A stretch of DNA of 64,000 nt from Streptomyces qaidamensis (GTDB lineage: Bacteria > Actinomycetota > Actinomycetes > Streptomycetales > Streptomycetaceae), in contig NZ_CP015098.1 of the NCBI RefSeq assembly GCF_001611795.1, forward strand, positions 6,386,001 through 6,450,000, read 5' to 3'. This document shows positions 41,419 through 48,921 of the stretch, piece by piece; the stretch's first letter is position 1, and each line of letters starts with the position of its first letter. Both the position numbers and the translations under genes were made by a program. Under the pieces are notes generated by a model. The model ran no database searches, was not told where the DNA came from, and saw only the letters and a list, made by a program, of their open reading frames with translations.

Positions 41419-41838
41419 GTGGCAGTCAAGATCAAGCTGAAGCGTCTGGGCAAGATCCGTTCGCCTCACTACCGCATCGTCGTCGCCGACTCCCGTACCC
41501 GCCGTGACGGCAGGGCCATCGAGGAGATCGGCAAGTACCACCCGACGTACCACCCGTCGGTGATCGAGGTCGACGCCGAGCGCGTGGCGTACTGGCTCGG
41601 TGTCGGCGCCCAGCCGACCGAGCCCGTGATGGCCATCCTCAAGAAGACCGGCGACTGGCAGAAGTTCAAGGGCGAGCCCGCCCCGGCTCCGCTGCTGACG
41701 CAGCCGGAGAAGGCCGCGCGTCCGTCCTTCGAGGCCATCGGCGGCGAGGACGAGGGCAAGGGTGAGGCCATCACCCAGAAGAAGAAGGCTGAGAAGAAGG
41801 ACGAGGCCGCCGCTGAGTCCGCTTCGACCGAGGCCTGA
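41419..41838 (+). CDS. rpsP: Ribosomal protein bS16
   Basis: 139 residues, GTG start. Core MAVKIKLKRLGKIRSPHYRIVVADSR ... EIGKYHP, longer than E. coli S16 because of a ~50-residue Lys/Glu/Ala tail typical of actinobacteria. First gene of the rpsP-khpA-rimM-trmD-rplS cluster. The 295-bp upstream gap should hold its promoter; GTGTGGCACAATGG (41272-41285) is the most promoter-like stretch. AGGAG lies 15 nt before the start. Confidence 0.96.
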   Translation: MAVKIKLKRLGKIRSPHYRIVVADSRTRRDGRAIEEIGKYHPTYHPSVIEVDAERVAYWLGVGAQPTEPVMAILKKTGDWQKFKGEPAPAPLLTQPEKAARPSFEAIGGEDEGKGEAITQKKKAEKKDEAAAESASTEA

Positions 41839-41840
41839 GC

Positions 41841-42080
41841 ATGCTCGAGGAGGCTCTCGAGCACCTCGTGAAGGGCATCGTCGACAACCCTGACGATGTG
41901 CAGGTCGCCTCGCGCAACCTGCGCCGCGGCCGCGTGCTCGAGGTCCGGGTCCACCCGGACGACCTCGGCAAGGTGATCGGCCGCAACGGCCGCACCGCGC
42001 GCGCTCTGCGTACCGTCGTGGGCGCCATCGGCGGTCGCGGCGTCCGCGTCGACCTCGTCGACGTGGACCACGTCCGCTGA
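41841..42080 (+). CDS. khpA: KH-domain RNA-binding protein KhpA
   Basis: 79 residues. KH domain with GxxG loop VIGRNGRTARALR. Small RNA-binding protein, partner of KhpB/Jag in other bacteria, linked to cell division and ribosome biogenesis. Two bases after rpsP. Followed by a very strong hairpin. Confidence 0.92.
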   Translation: MLEEALEHLVKGIVDNPDDVQVASRNLRRGRVLEVRVHPDDLGKVIGRNGRTARALRTVVGAIGGRGVRVDLVDVDHVR

Positions 42081-42101
42081 CGCTCAACGCGCAACCGGCT
42101 C

Positions 42102-42135
42102 GGGCCGGGGAGGGCCTGAGGGCCCTCCCCGGCCC
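42102..42135 (+). terminator. 15-bp perfect hairpin between khpA and rimM
   Basis: GGGCCGGGGAGGGCC, TGAG loop, GGCCCTCCCCGGCCC. It lies inside what is otherwise a continuous gene cluster, 50 nt before rimM. Could be an attenuator or a processing/stability site that lowers rimM-trmD expression relative to rpsP. Confidence 0.7.
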
Positions 42136-42185
42136 GCAGTCGTATACGAAGTCATGCCGTAGGCACACGACAGGAGATTGGACAC

Positions 42186-42728
42186 GTGCAGCTGGTAGTC
42201 GCACGGATCGGCCGTGCCCATGGCATCAAGGGTGAGGTCACCGTCGAGGTGCGGACCGACGAGCCGGAGCTGAGGCTCGGCCCCGGCGCCGTACTCACCA
42301 CCGATCCCGCCTCCGCGGGACCGCTCACCATCGAGACGGGCCGCGTCCACAGCGGCCGCCTCCTGCTGCGCTTCGAGGGCGTCAGCGACCGCAGCGGCGC
42401 CGAGGCCCTGCGCAACACCCTCCTGATCGCCGAGATCGACCCGGAGGAACTGCCCGAGGGCGAGGACGAGTACTACGACCACCAGCTCATCGACCTCGAC
42501 GTGGTCACCGCGGACGGCACCGAGGTCGGGCGGATCACGGAGATCTCGCACCTGCCCACCCAGGACCTGTTCATCGTGGAGCGCCCCGACGGCAGCGAGG
42601 TGATGATCCCCTTCGTCGAGGAGATCGTCAGGGAGATCGACCTTGAGGAGCAGAAGGCCGTCATCACCCCGCCGCCGGGATTGATCGACGACCGCGCGGA
42701 GATCGCCTCCAGCCGGGACGAGTCGTAA
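42186..42728 (+). CDS. rimM: Ribosome maturation factor RimM
   Basis: 180 residues, GTG start. N-terminal RimM domain (VARIGRAHGIKGEVTVEVRTDEPELRL) and C-terminal PRC barrel (YYDHQLIDLDVVTADGTEVGRITEI ... MIPFVEEIVREIDLE). Assists 30S head assembly near S19/16S helix 31-33. AGGAGA upstream. The stop shares one base with the trmD ATG (TAATG). Confidence 0.95.
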   Translation: MQLVVARIGRAHGIKGEVTVEVRTDEPELRLGPGAVLTTDPASAGPLTIETGRVHSGRLLLRFEGVSDRSGAEALRNTLLIAEIDPEELPEGEDEYYDHQLIDLDVVTADGTEVGRITEISHLPTQDLFIVERPDGSEVMIPFVEEIVREIDLEEQKAVITPPPGLIDDRAEIASSRDES

Positions 42729-43561
42729 TGCGCCTCGACGTCGTCACGATCTTCCCCGAGTACCTGGAACCGCTGAACGTCTCCCTCGTCGGCAAGGCAC
42801 GCGCGCGTGGACAGCTCGACGTGCACGTCCACGACCTGCGTTCCTGGACCTACGACCGCCACAACACCGTCGACGACACCCCCTACGGCGGCGGCCCCGG
42901 CATGGTCATGAAGACCGGGCCGTGGGGGGATGCGCTGGACTCGGTCCTGGCCGACGGCTACGAGACCGGCTCCCGGGCGCCCGCCCTCATCGTGCCCACG
43001 CCCAGCGGCCGCCCCTTCACCCAGGAACTCGCCGTCCAGCTCTCCGAGCGCCCCTGGCTGATCTTCACCCCGGCCCGTTACGAGGGCATCGACCGCCGCG
43101 TCGTCGACGAGTACGCGACACGGATGCCCGTCTACGAGGTGTCCATCGGCGACTACGTCCTGGCCGGCGGCGAGGCGGCCGTCCTCGTCGTCACGGAGGC
43201 CGTGGCGCGGCTGCTGCCCGGGGTCCTGGGCAACGCCGAGTCCCACCGGGACGACTCCTTCGCGCCCGGCGCCATGGCGAGCCTGCTGGAGGGGCCCGTC
43301 TACACCAAGCCGCCCGAGTGGCGCGGCCGGGACATCCCCGACGTGCTGCTCAGCGGCCACCACGGCAAGATCGCCCGTTGGCGCCGCGACGAGGCCCTGA
43401 AGCGCACGACCGCCCACCGGCCCGACCTCATCGAGCGGTGCGACCCCAAGGCCTTCGACAAGAAGGACCGCGAGATGCTCTCCATCCTCGGCTGGGCGCC
43501 CGACCCGGCGGGGGAGCCGTACGGCCGATTTTGGCGCAGGACCGACGGCGTGGAAGAATAG
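42728..43561 (+). CDS. trmD: tRNA (guanine37-N1)-methyltransferase
   Basis: 277 residues. SPOUT-class knot enzyme: RLDVVTIFPEYLEPL, DDTPYGGGPGMVMK, CRYEGIDRR-type segment (ARYEGIDRRV), SIGDYVLAGGEAA. Makes m1G37 to prevent frameshifting. Overlaps rimM by one base. One CACGCGCGCGTG palindrome at 42798-42809 lies in the gene. Confidence 0.96.
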   Translation: MRLDVVTIFPEYLEPLNVSLVGKARARGQLDVHVHDLRSWTYDRHNTVDDTPYGGGPGMVMKTGPWGDALDSVLADGYETGSRAPALIVPTPSGRPFTQELAVQLSERPWLIFTPARYEGIDRRVVDEYATRMPVYEVSIGDYVLAGGEAAVLVVTEAVARLLPGVLGNAESHRDDSFAPGAMASLLEGPVYTKPPEWRGRDIPDVLLSGHHGKIARWRRDEALKRTTAHRPDLIERCDPKAFDKKDREMLSILGWAPDPAGEPYGRFWRRTDGVEE

Positions 43562-43695
43562 CCAGCTGTTGTGCGTCCGTCCGGCGTGCGCCCCTGCCAC
43601 AGGGGGAGACGACGTCCGCCCCGACCCGCACACCCCTGATCCGAAACACCTAGTTTCCGTTGATGACCTGTGGCATCAGCGAGGAAAGCAGACTC

Positions 43696-44046
43696 ATGTC
43701 TCACCTGCTCGAAACCGTCGACTCCGCGTCGCTGCGCAGCGACGTCCCCGCGTTCCGCCCGGGCGACACCGTCAACGTCCACGTCCGCGTCATCGAGGGC
43801 AACCGCTCCCGTGTGCAGCAGTTCAAGGGCGTTGTGATCCGCCGCCAGGGCTCCGGCGTGCGCGAGACCTTCACGGTCCGCAAGGTCTCCTTCTCCGTCG
43901 GCGTCGAGCGCACCTTCCCGGTGCACACCCCGATCGTCGAGAAGATCGAGCTCGTCACCAAGGGTGACGTCCGTCGCGCCAAGCTGTACTACCTGCGCGA
44001 GCTGCGCGGCAAGGCCGCGAAGATCAAGGAGAAGCGCGAGAACTGA
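43696..44046 (+). CDS. rplS: Ribosomal protein bL19
   Basis: 116 residues. PAFRPGDTVNVHVRVIEGNRSRVQQFKGVVIRRQGSGVRETFTVRK. ATG 43696 is chosen with GAGGAAAG seven to fourteen bases upstream; the 12-residue upstream extension from 43660 is rejected. A TAGTTT at 43651-43656 may be a -10, giving rplS its own promoter. Confidence 0.96.
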   Translation: MSHLLETVDSASLRSDVPAFRPGDTVNVHVRVIEGNRSRVQQFKGVVIRRQGSGVRETFTVRKVSFSVGVERTFPVHTPIVEKIELVTKGDVRRAKLYYLRELRGKAAKIKEKREN

Positions 44047-44076
44047 GCGCTCTCCGGGGTTCACACCGGGGCCGGA

Positions 44077-44082
44077 TAGCAT
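44077..44082 (+). promoter_or_regulatory. -10 element for leaderless sipW
   Basis: TAGCAT nine bases upstream of the sipW ATG; no Shine-Dalgarno is visible. Suggests an additional promoter for the sipWXY genes. Confidence 0.4.
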
Positions 44083-44091
44083 CTGGCTCCG

Positions 44092-44817
44092 ATGGACACC
44101 GAAGCACAGCCGACGGAGCGCGACCGCTCCTCCCACTCTTCCGCATCCGAGGGAACGACCTCGGAGGCCGCAGGGTCGGAGGACCGGTCGCGTTTCGCGT
44201 TGGTGTCGCGTATCGGCTCCTGGGTCCCGGGTGGCCGGATCACCCTCACCCTGCTCGTCTGCCTGCTGTTCCTGCTGCTGCTCAGTACGTTCGTGCTGCG
44301 CCCGTTCCAGATCCCCAGCGGATCCATGGAGCAGGGATTGAGGATCGGGGACCGGGTTCTCGTAAATAAGTTGGCGTACCGTTTCGGTGCCGTGCCGCAG
44401 CGGGGAGACATCGTCGTGTTCGACGGGACCGGGTACTTCGGGCACGCGGACTACATCAAGCGCGTTGTCGGTGTGGGGGGAGACCGCGTGGTCTGCTGCG
44501 ACAGGGAGGGGAGGATCCAGGTGAACGGCCGGCCGGTCGACGAGTCGGGCTTCCTGTATCCCGGCGACAGCCCGTCCGCGGTGCCCTTCGACGTCGTCGT
44601 GCCCGGCGGCACCCTCTTCGTCCTCGGTGACCACCGCAGCGACTCCAGCGACTCCCGCGACCACCTCGGCTCGCCGGGCGGAGGCATGATCCCCGTCGGC
44701 GACGTCATCGGCCGCGCCGACGGGATCGTCTGGCCCTTCGGCCACGCCACCCGGCTGCACCGCCCTGACGCCTACGCGCGCGTGCCCGCCGCCGGAAGGG
44801 CGGGCGCCCATGGGTAA
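44092..44817 (+). CDS. sipW: Type I signal peptidase SipW
   Basis: 241 residues. N-terminal membrane anchor (ITLTLLVCLLFLLLLSTFVL, ~58-77), catalytic Ser in IPSGSMEQGL and catalytic Lys in YIKRVVGVGGD, then GDHRSDSSDSRDH. No C-terminal membrane segment, unlike the three paralogues that follow; this is the known distinguishing trait of S. lividans SipW. Overlaps sipX by 8 nt. First of three signal peptidase genes of the sipWXY unit. Confidence 0.93.
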   Translation: MDTEAQPTERDRSSHSSASEGTTSEAAGSEDRSRFALVSRIGSWVPGGRITLTLLVCLLFLLLLSTFVLRPFQIPSGSMEQGLRIGDRVLVNKLAYRFGAVPQRGDIVVFDGTGYFGHADYIKRVVGVGGDRVVCCDREGRIQVNGRPVDESGFLYPGDSPSAVPFDVVVPGGTLFVLGDHRSDSSDSRDHLGSPGGGMIPVGDVIGRADGIVWPFGHATRLHRPDAYARVPAAGRAGAHG

Positions 44818-45901
44818 CCGCGGCAAACCGCGCGGCGTCCCCGCGAGCCCCGCGGAGAACCTGCTGCCCACCGGAGCCCGGCGCGCCGCCGGAGCCTCCA
44901 GTGGCCGGACGCGCGCCGAGCGGCGCAAGCTCCAGCGCAAGGTCAAGCGGCGCCGCAGGCGCGGTGCCGTCAAGGAGATACCGCTCCTCGTGGGCGTGGC
45001 GGTCCTGATAGCGCTCGTGCTGAAGACGTTCCTCGTCCAGGCCTTCGTCATCCCGTCCGGCTCCATGGAGCAGACGATCCAGATCGGCGACCGCGTCCTG
45101 GTCGACAAGCTCACCCCGTGGTTCGGCTCGAAGCCGCAGCGCGGGGACGTCGTCGTCTTCAAGGACCCCGGGGGCTGGCTCCAGGACGAGCAGCCCACCA
45201 CGCAGAAGGCGGACCCCGTCGTCATCAAACAGGTCAAGGAAGGGCTCACCTTCATCGGCCTGCTGCCGTCCGAGAACGAGAAGGACCTCATCAAGCGGGT
45301 CGTCGGCGTCGGCGGCGACCGCGTCAAGTGCTGCGACACGCAGGGGCGCGTGACCGTCAACGGAGTCCCGCTGGTCGAGGACTACCTCTATCCCGGCATC
45401 GCCCCGTCCGACACGCCGTTCGACATCACCGTCCCCCAGGGACGGCTGTGGGTGATGGGCGACCACCGCAACAACTCCGCGGACTCCCGCGCCCACCAGG
45501 ACACCGACTACGGGGGCACCGTCTCCGAGGACGAGGTGGTGGGCCGCGCCATGGTCATCGCCTGGCCCTTCGGGCACTGGAACATGCTGGAGGAACCGAA
45601 TACGTACGCCTCCGTGTCCGACTCGGCCACGGGGTCGACCGCTGCTCCCGAACTGTCGCATAGGGTTGCCTCCTACGATTCGAACGGAACGATCCAGCTC
45701 CCGACCCCTGCGGAACTCCCGCTCGTTATGGGAGTGGTGGGCCTGCGCCGCGTATGGGGCAGGCGGCGGCACACAGTGAGGAGTTGGCGTGGGGGATGTG
45801 GCGGTTGGCGCACGGTCCGGACACGACGGCGAGGAGCACCGCGGACGCCCCGCGGAATCCGCCGTCCCGGCCGCGGACAGCGCCGTGACCTCCGGGAGTG
45901 A
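44810..45901 (+). CDS. sipX: Type I signal peptidase SipX
   Basis: 363 residues. Basic N-terminus, membrane span (~57-77), Ser in IPSGSMEQTI, Lys in LIKRVVGVGGD, MGDHRNNSADSRAHQ. A weak hydrophobic stretch LPLVMGVVGLRRVWG lies near ~313. The final ~38 residues (Arg/Gly-rich, RRRRGAPRTPRG-like) are encoded in a 113-bp overlap with sipY and look like read-through in the other frame, so the C-terminal tail may be poorly conserved. Processes exported pre-proteins on the outer membrane face. Confidence 0.92.
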   Translation: MGNRGKPRGVPASPAENLLPTGARRAAGASSGRTRAERRKLQRKVKRRRRRGAVKEIPLLVGVAVLIALVLKTFLVQAFVIPSGSMEQTIQIGDRVLVDKLTPWFGSKPQRGDVVVFKDPGGWLQDEQPTTQKADPVVIKQVKEGLTFIGLLPSENEKDLIKRVVGVGGDRVKCCDTQGRVTVNGVPLVEDYLYPGIAPSDTPFDITVPQGRLWVMGDHRNNSADSRAHQDTDYGGTVSEDEVVGRAMVIAWPFGHWNMLEEPNTYASVSDSATGSTAAPELSHRVASYDSNGTIQLPTPAELPLVMGVVGLRRVWGRRRHTVRSWRGGCGGWRTVRTRRRGAPRTPRGIRRPGRGQRRDLRE

Positions 45902-46751
45902 CTCCGGGACAGCCGAGGACGGCAGGGTGACGGGCGAACATACGACAGCCGAGGACCAGGGGCCGGGCGGACCGGCCCGGACACCGAAGAAGCCGCGCTC
46001 CTTCTGGAAGGAGCTGCCCATCCTGATCGGTATCGCGCTGGTACTGGCGCTGCTGATCAAGACCTTCCTGGTGCAGGCGTTCTCCATCCCCTCCGACTCG
46101 ATGCAGAACACCCTCCAGCAGGGCGACCGCGTCCTGGTCGACAAGCTCACCCCCTGGTTCGGCTCCGAGCCCGAGCGCGGCGAGGTCGTCGTCTTCCATG
46201 ACCCGGACAAGTGGCTGGCCGGCGAGCCGACCACGGACCCGAACGCCCTGCAGACCTTCCTCAGCTGGATCGGTCTCATGCCGTCCGTGGAGGAGAAGGA
46301 CCTCATCAAGCGCGTCATCGGCGTCGGCGGCGACACCATCGAGTGCAAGGGCACCGGCCCGCTCACGGTCAACGGCAAGGCGCTGGACGAGCGCTCGTAC
46401 GTCTACGCGGGCAACACGCCGTGCAGTGTCGACGACCAGGGCGGCCAGTTCAAGGTGAAGGTCCCCAAGGGCTTCATCTGGGTCATGGGCGATCACCGGC
46501 AGAACTCGCGGGACTCCCGCTACCAGCAGGCCGACAAGCACCACGGCATGGTCCCGGTGAAGGACGTCGTCGGACGCGCCGTGGTCGTCGCCTGGCCGAT
46601 CAACCGCTGGGACACCCTGCCGGTGCCGGACACCTTCGACCAGTCCGGCCTGAACGCCCAGCCGAACGCGGCGGGCCTGCCGGTCGCACCGCAGGGGATC
46701 GCGCTCCTCGGCGTGGTGCCGGTGGTGCTCTGGCGTCGCCGGAAGCAGTGA
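45789..46751 (+). CDS. sipY: Type I signal peptidase SipY
   Basis: 320 residues, GTG start preceded by GTGAGGAG five bases upstream, which fixes the start inside sipX. Hydrophilic N-terminus of ~75 residues, span ELPILIGIALVLALLIKTFLV, Ser in IPSDSMQNTL, Lys in LIKRVIGVGGD, MGDHRQNSRDSR, and a C-terminal hydrophobic anchor (GIALLGVVPVVLW) ending RRRKQ. In S. lividans SipY is the principal signal peptidase for secretion (literature from memory). Confidence 0.94.
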   Translation: MGDVAVGARSGHDGEEHRGRPAESAVPAADSAVTSGSDSGTAEDGRVTGEHTTAEDQGPGGPARTPKKPRSFWKELPILIGIALVLALLIKTFLVQAFSIPSDSMQNTLQQGDRVLVDKLTPWFGSEPERGEVVVFHDPDKWLAGEPTTDPNALQTFLSWIGLMPSVEEKDLIKRVIGVGGDTIECKGTGPLTVNGKALDERSYVYAGNTPCSVDDQGGQFKVKVPKGFIWVMGDHRQNSRDSRYQQADKHHGMVPVKDVVGRAVVVAWPINRWDTLPVPDTFDQSGLNAQPNAAGLPVAPQGIALLGVVPVVLWRRRKQ

Positions 46752-46796
46752 TCCCGACCATGGGCTGACCCCGGCCGGTACCCCCGGGTAGGGTGC

Positions 46797-46802
46797 GGAC
46801 CC
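46797..46802 (+). promoter_or_regulatory. Promoter of leaderless sipZ
   Basis: A -10 TAGGGT lies at about 46788-46793 with CTGACC roughly 18 nt further upstream (about 46765-46770), and the ATG follows nine bases after the hexamer. No Shine-Dalgarno. Consistent with sipZ starting a separate operon. Confidence 0.4.
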
Positions 46803-47582
46803 ATGGGTGGCGAGAGCGTGACGCACACGGCCCCGCGCAGCGGCGGCTCAGGGACGGGCCCGGTGGGCAGCCGGACCGGACAGCGACTGTCCGGGCTGGC
46901 CGTCGCACTGGGCCTCGTGCTGTTCCTCGGCGGGTTCGCCTGGGGAGCGGTGGTCTACCGGCCGTACACCGTCCCCACCAGTTCGATGACACCGACGATC
47001 GACGCGGGCGACCGGATCCTGGCGCAGCGTGTCGACGGTGGCGAGGTGCGCCGCGGGGACGTCGTCGTGTTCAGGGACGCGACCTGGGCCAACGCGCCCA
47101 TGGTCAAGCGCGTGGTCGCCGTCGGTGGCGACACGGTCTCCTGCTGCCAGGACGGCAAGCTGAAGGTCAACGGCAAGGAGATCGACGAAACGTACCTGCC
47201 CAAGGGCACTCCGGCCGAGATGAGCAACTTCCCGACCGTGACCGTCCCCGAGGGCCGCCTGTTCCTGCTCGGCGACGAGCGCGGCAATTCCGTGGACTCC
47301 ACGGCCCACCTGACCGACGCCGCCAGCGGCACGGTGGCGCGTTCCGCCGTGGACGCCCGTGTCGACGCCGTCGTCTGGCCCATGAAGGGCATGCTGGAGC
47401 GCCCCACCGGCTTCGAGGCGCTCAGCACCCTCTCCTCACCCGGCCCGCTGCGGACGATCACTTTCCTCGTGATCGCCGGCGCGGTGCTCGTCCTGGGCGG
47501 AGGGGCCTACGGGCCCATCGCCAAGCGCGCGGGCGCCGCCCGGGCCCGTCGGGGGAGTGCGGAGCCCGCAGGTGCCCGCTGA
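46803..47582 (+). CDS. sipZ: Type I signal peptidase SipZ
   Basis: 259 residues. N-terminal span LAVALGLVLFLGGFAWGAVVY, Ser in VPTSSMTPTI, Lys in MVKRVVAVGGD, GDERGNSVDSTAHL (Glu replaces the His seen in the other three), and a C-terminal anchor TITFLVIAGAVLVLGGGAY. In S. lividans sipZ heads an operon with three unrelated genes, and the three genes that follow here (Nudix, DUF2469, YraN) fit that description. Confidence 0.94.
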   Translation: MGGESVTHTAPRSGGSGTGPVGSRTGQRLSGLAVALGLVLFLGGFAWGAVVYRPYTVPTSSMTPTIDAGDRILAQRVDGGEVRRGDVVVFRDATWANAPMVKRVVAVGGDTVSCCQDGKLKVNGKEIDETYLPKGTPAEMSNFPTVTVPEGRLFLLGDERGNSVDSTAHLTDAASGTVARSAVDARVDAVVWPMKGMLERPTGFEALSTLSSPGPLRTITFLVIAGAVLVLGGGAYGPIAKRAGAARARRGSAEPAGAR

Positions 47583-48096
47583 GCCCGTGGGGACGGGCCG
47601 GGACACCTACGAGGGCGGATTGCGCAAGGTCGCCCGGGTCGTGCTGCTCGACCCGCAGGACCGCATCCTGCTGCTCCACGGCCACGAGCCGGACGATCCG
47701 GCCGACGACTGGTGGTTCACCCCCGGCGGCGGTGTGGAGGGTGACGAGACCCGTGAACAGGCCGCCCGGCGGGAACTCGCCGAGGAGACGGGCATCACCG
47801 AGGTCGAGCTCGGTCCGGTGCTGTGGCGGCGGAGGTGCTCCTTCCCGTTCGCCGGACGCCGCTGGGACCAGGACGAGTGGTACTACCTGGCCCGCACGGA
47901 CCGTACGGCGGTGGCCGCCACCGGGCTGACCGAGCTGGAACGGCGCAGTGTCGCCGGAGCGCGCTGGTGGACGTGTCCAGAACTGAGCCGGGCACATGAG
48001 ACGGTGTATCCGACCAGACTCGCCGGGCTGCTGCGCACGCTGCTCGACGAAGGTCCCCCGGCCAGGCCTGTGATCCTTGACCCGGAAATCGTCTAG
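47572..48096 (+). CDS. Nudix hydrolase
   Basis: 174 residues. The Nudix box runs from GGGVEGDETREQAARREL through AEETGI (GX5EX7REUXEEXGU satisfied), preceded by WWFTP. Substrate unknown. GTG 47572 is preferred (GGAG seven bases upstream, 11-nt overlap with sipZ); GTG 47557 is an alternative that would add five residues. Confidence 0.88.
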   Translation: MPAEPVGTGRDTYEGGLRKVARVVLLDPQDRILLLHGHEPDDPADDWWFTPGGGVEGDETREQAARRELAEETGITEVELGPVLWRRRCSFPFAGRRWDQDEWYYLARTDRTAVAATGLTELERRSVAGARWWTCPELSRAHETVYPTRLAGLLRTLLDEGPPARPVILDPEIV

Positions 48097-48152
48097 GGGC
48101 TCACGGGACTGGCGCACAATGGGGGGATCGCACGGCTGAAGGGGAACATGCC

Positions 48153-48461
48153 ATGAGCGCCGAGGACCTCGAGAAGTACGAGACCGAGATGGAGCTGAAG
48201 CTCTACCGGGAGTACCGCGATGTCGTCGGTCTGTTCAAATACGTGATCGAGACCGAGCGGCGCTTCTACCTGACCAATGACTACGAGATGCAGGTGCACT
48301 CGGTCCAGGGTGAGGTGTTCTTCGAGGTGTCCATGGCGGATGCCTGGGTGTGGGACATGTATCGGCCGGCCCGGTTCGTGAAGCAGGTCCGGGTCCTCAC
48401 GTTCAAGGACGTGAACATCGAGGAGCTGAACAAGAGCGACCTGGAGCTGCCGAGCGGGTGA
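48153..48461 (+). CDS. DUF2469 family protein
   Basis: 102 residues. Highly conserved actinobacterial protein: MSAEDLEKYETEMELKLYREYRDVVGLFKYVIETERRFYLTN, here quoted only in part, and RFVKQVRVLTFKDVNIEEL. Function unknown. Acidic and compact, no signal peptide. GGGG ribosome site about 9 nt upstream. Confidence 0.9.
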   Translation: MSAEDLEKYETEMELKLYREYRDVVGLFKYVIETERRFYLTNDYEMQVHSVQGEVFFEVSMADAWVWDMYRPARFVKQVRVLTFKDVNIEELNKSDLELPSG

Positions 48462-48466
48462 CGGGG

Positions 48467-48475
48467 TTGTCCACA
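48467..48475. promoter_or_regulatory. Consensus DnaA box
   Basis: TTGTCCACA, the preferred Streptomyces DnaA-binding nonamer, in the 88-bp gap between the DUF2469 gene and yraN. Confidence 0.5.
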
Positions 48476-48549
48476 ACTACCGAGTCATCCACCAAGATCA
48501 ACTTCTTGGAGGCCGCTGCGTGATCGTTGGCACCGGAGGTGGTGCCGAC

Positions 48550-48921
48550 ATGACCGCACATCTGGCACGCAGTGCCATGGGCAAGTACGGGGAGAGCCTG
48601 GCCGCGCGGCGGCTGGCCGAGGCAGGTCTGACGGTCCTGGAGCGCAACTGGCGCTCCGGCCGCACCGGAGAGATCGACATCGTGGCCAGGGACGGGGACG
48701 TCCTGGTCGTCTGCGAGGTGAAGACCCGCCGGGAGGGTCCGTTCGAGCATCCGATGGCGGCCGTGACCCCGCAGAAGGCGGGGCGGCTGCGGGACCTGGC
48801 CGAGCGGTGGATCCAGACACACGGAGGCGCACCGCCCGGCGGAGTCCGCATCGACGTGGTCGGGGTACTGCTGCCGGCCCGCGGTGCCGCCGTGGTCGAG
48901 CATGTGCGGGGGGTGGCCTGA
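48550..48921 (+). CDS. yraN: YraN/UPF0102 family nuclease-fold protein
   Basis: 123 residues from ATG 48550. Restriction-endonuclease-like fold: GKYGESLAARRLAEAGLTVLERNWR, RTGEIDIVARDGDVLVVCEVKTR (the D...E.K catalytic pattern). Function unproven. The start is uncertain: GTG 48520 in frame adds ten residues; ATG 48550 has GGAGG ten bases upstream. Directly abuts comM (TGAATG). Confidence 0.88.
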   Translation: MTAHLARSAMGKYGESLAARRLAEAGLTVLERNWRSGRTGEIDIVARDGDVLVVCEVKTRREGPFEHPMAAVTPQKAGRLRDLAERWIQTHGGAPPGGVRIDVVGVLLPARGAAVVEHVRGVA

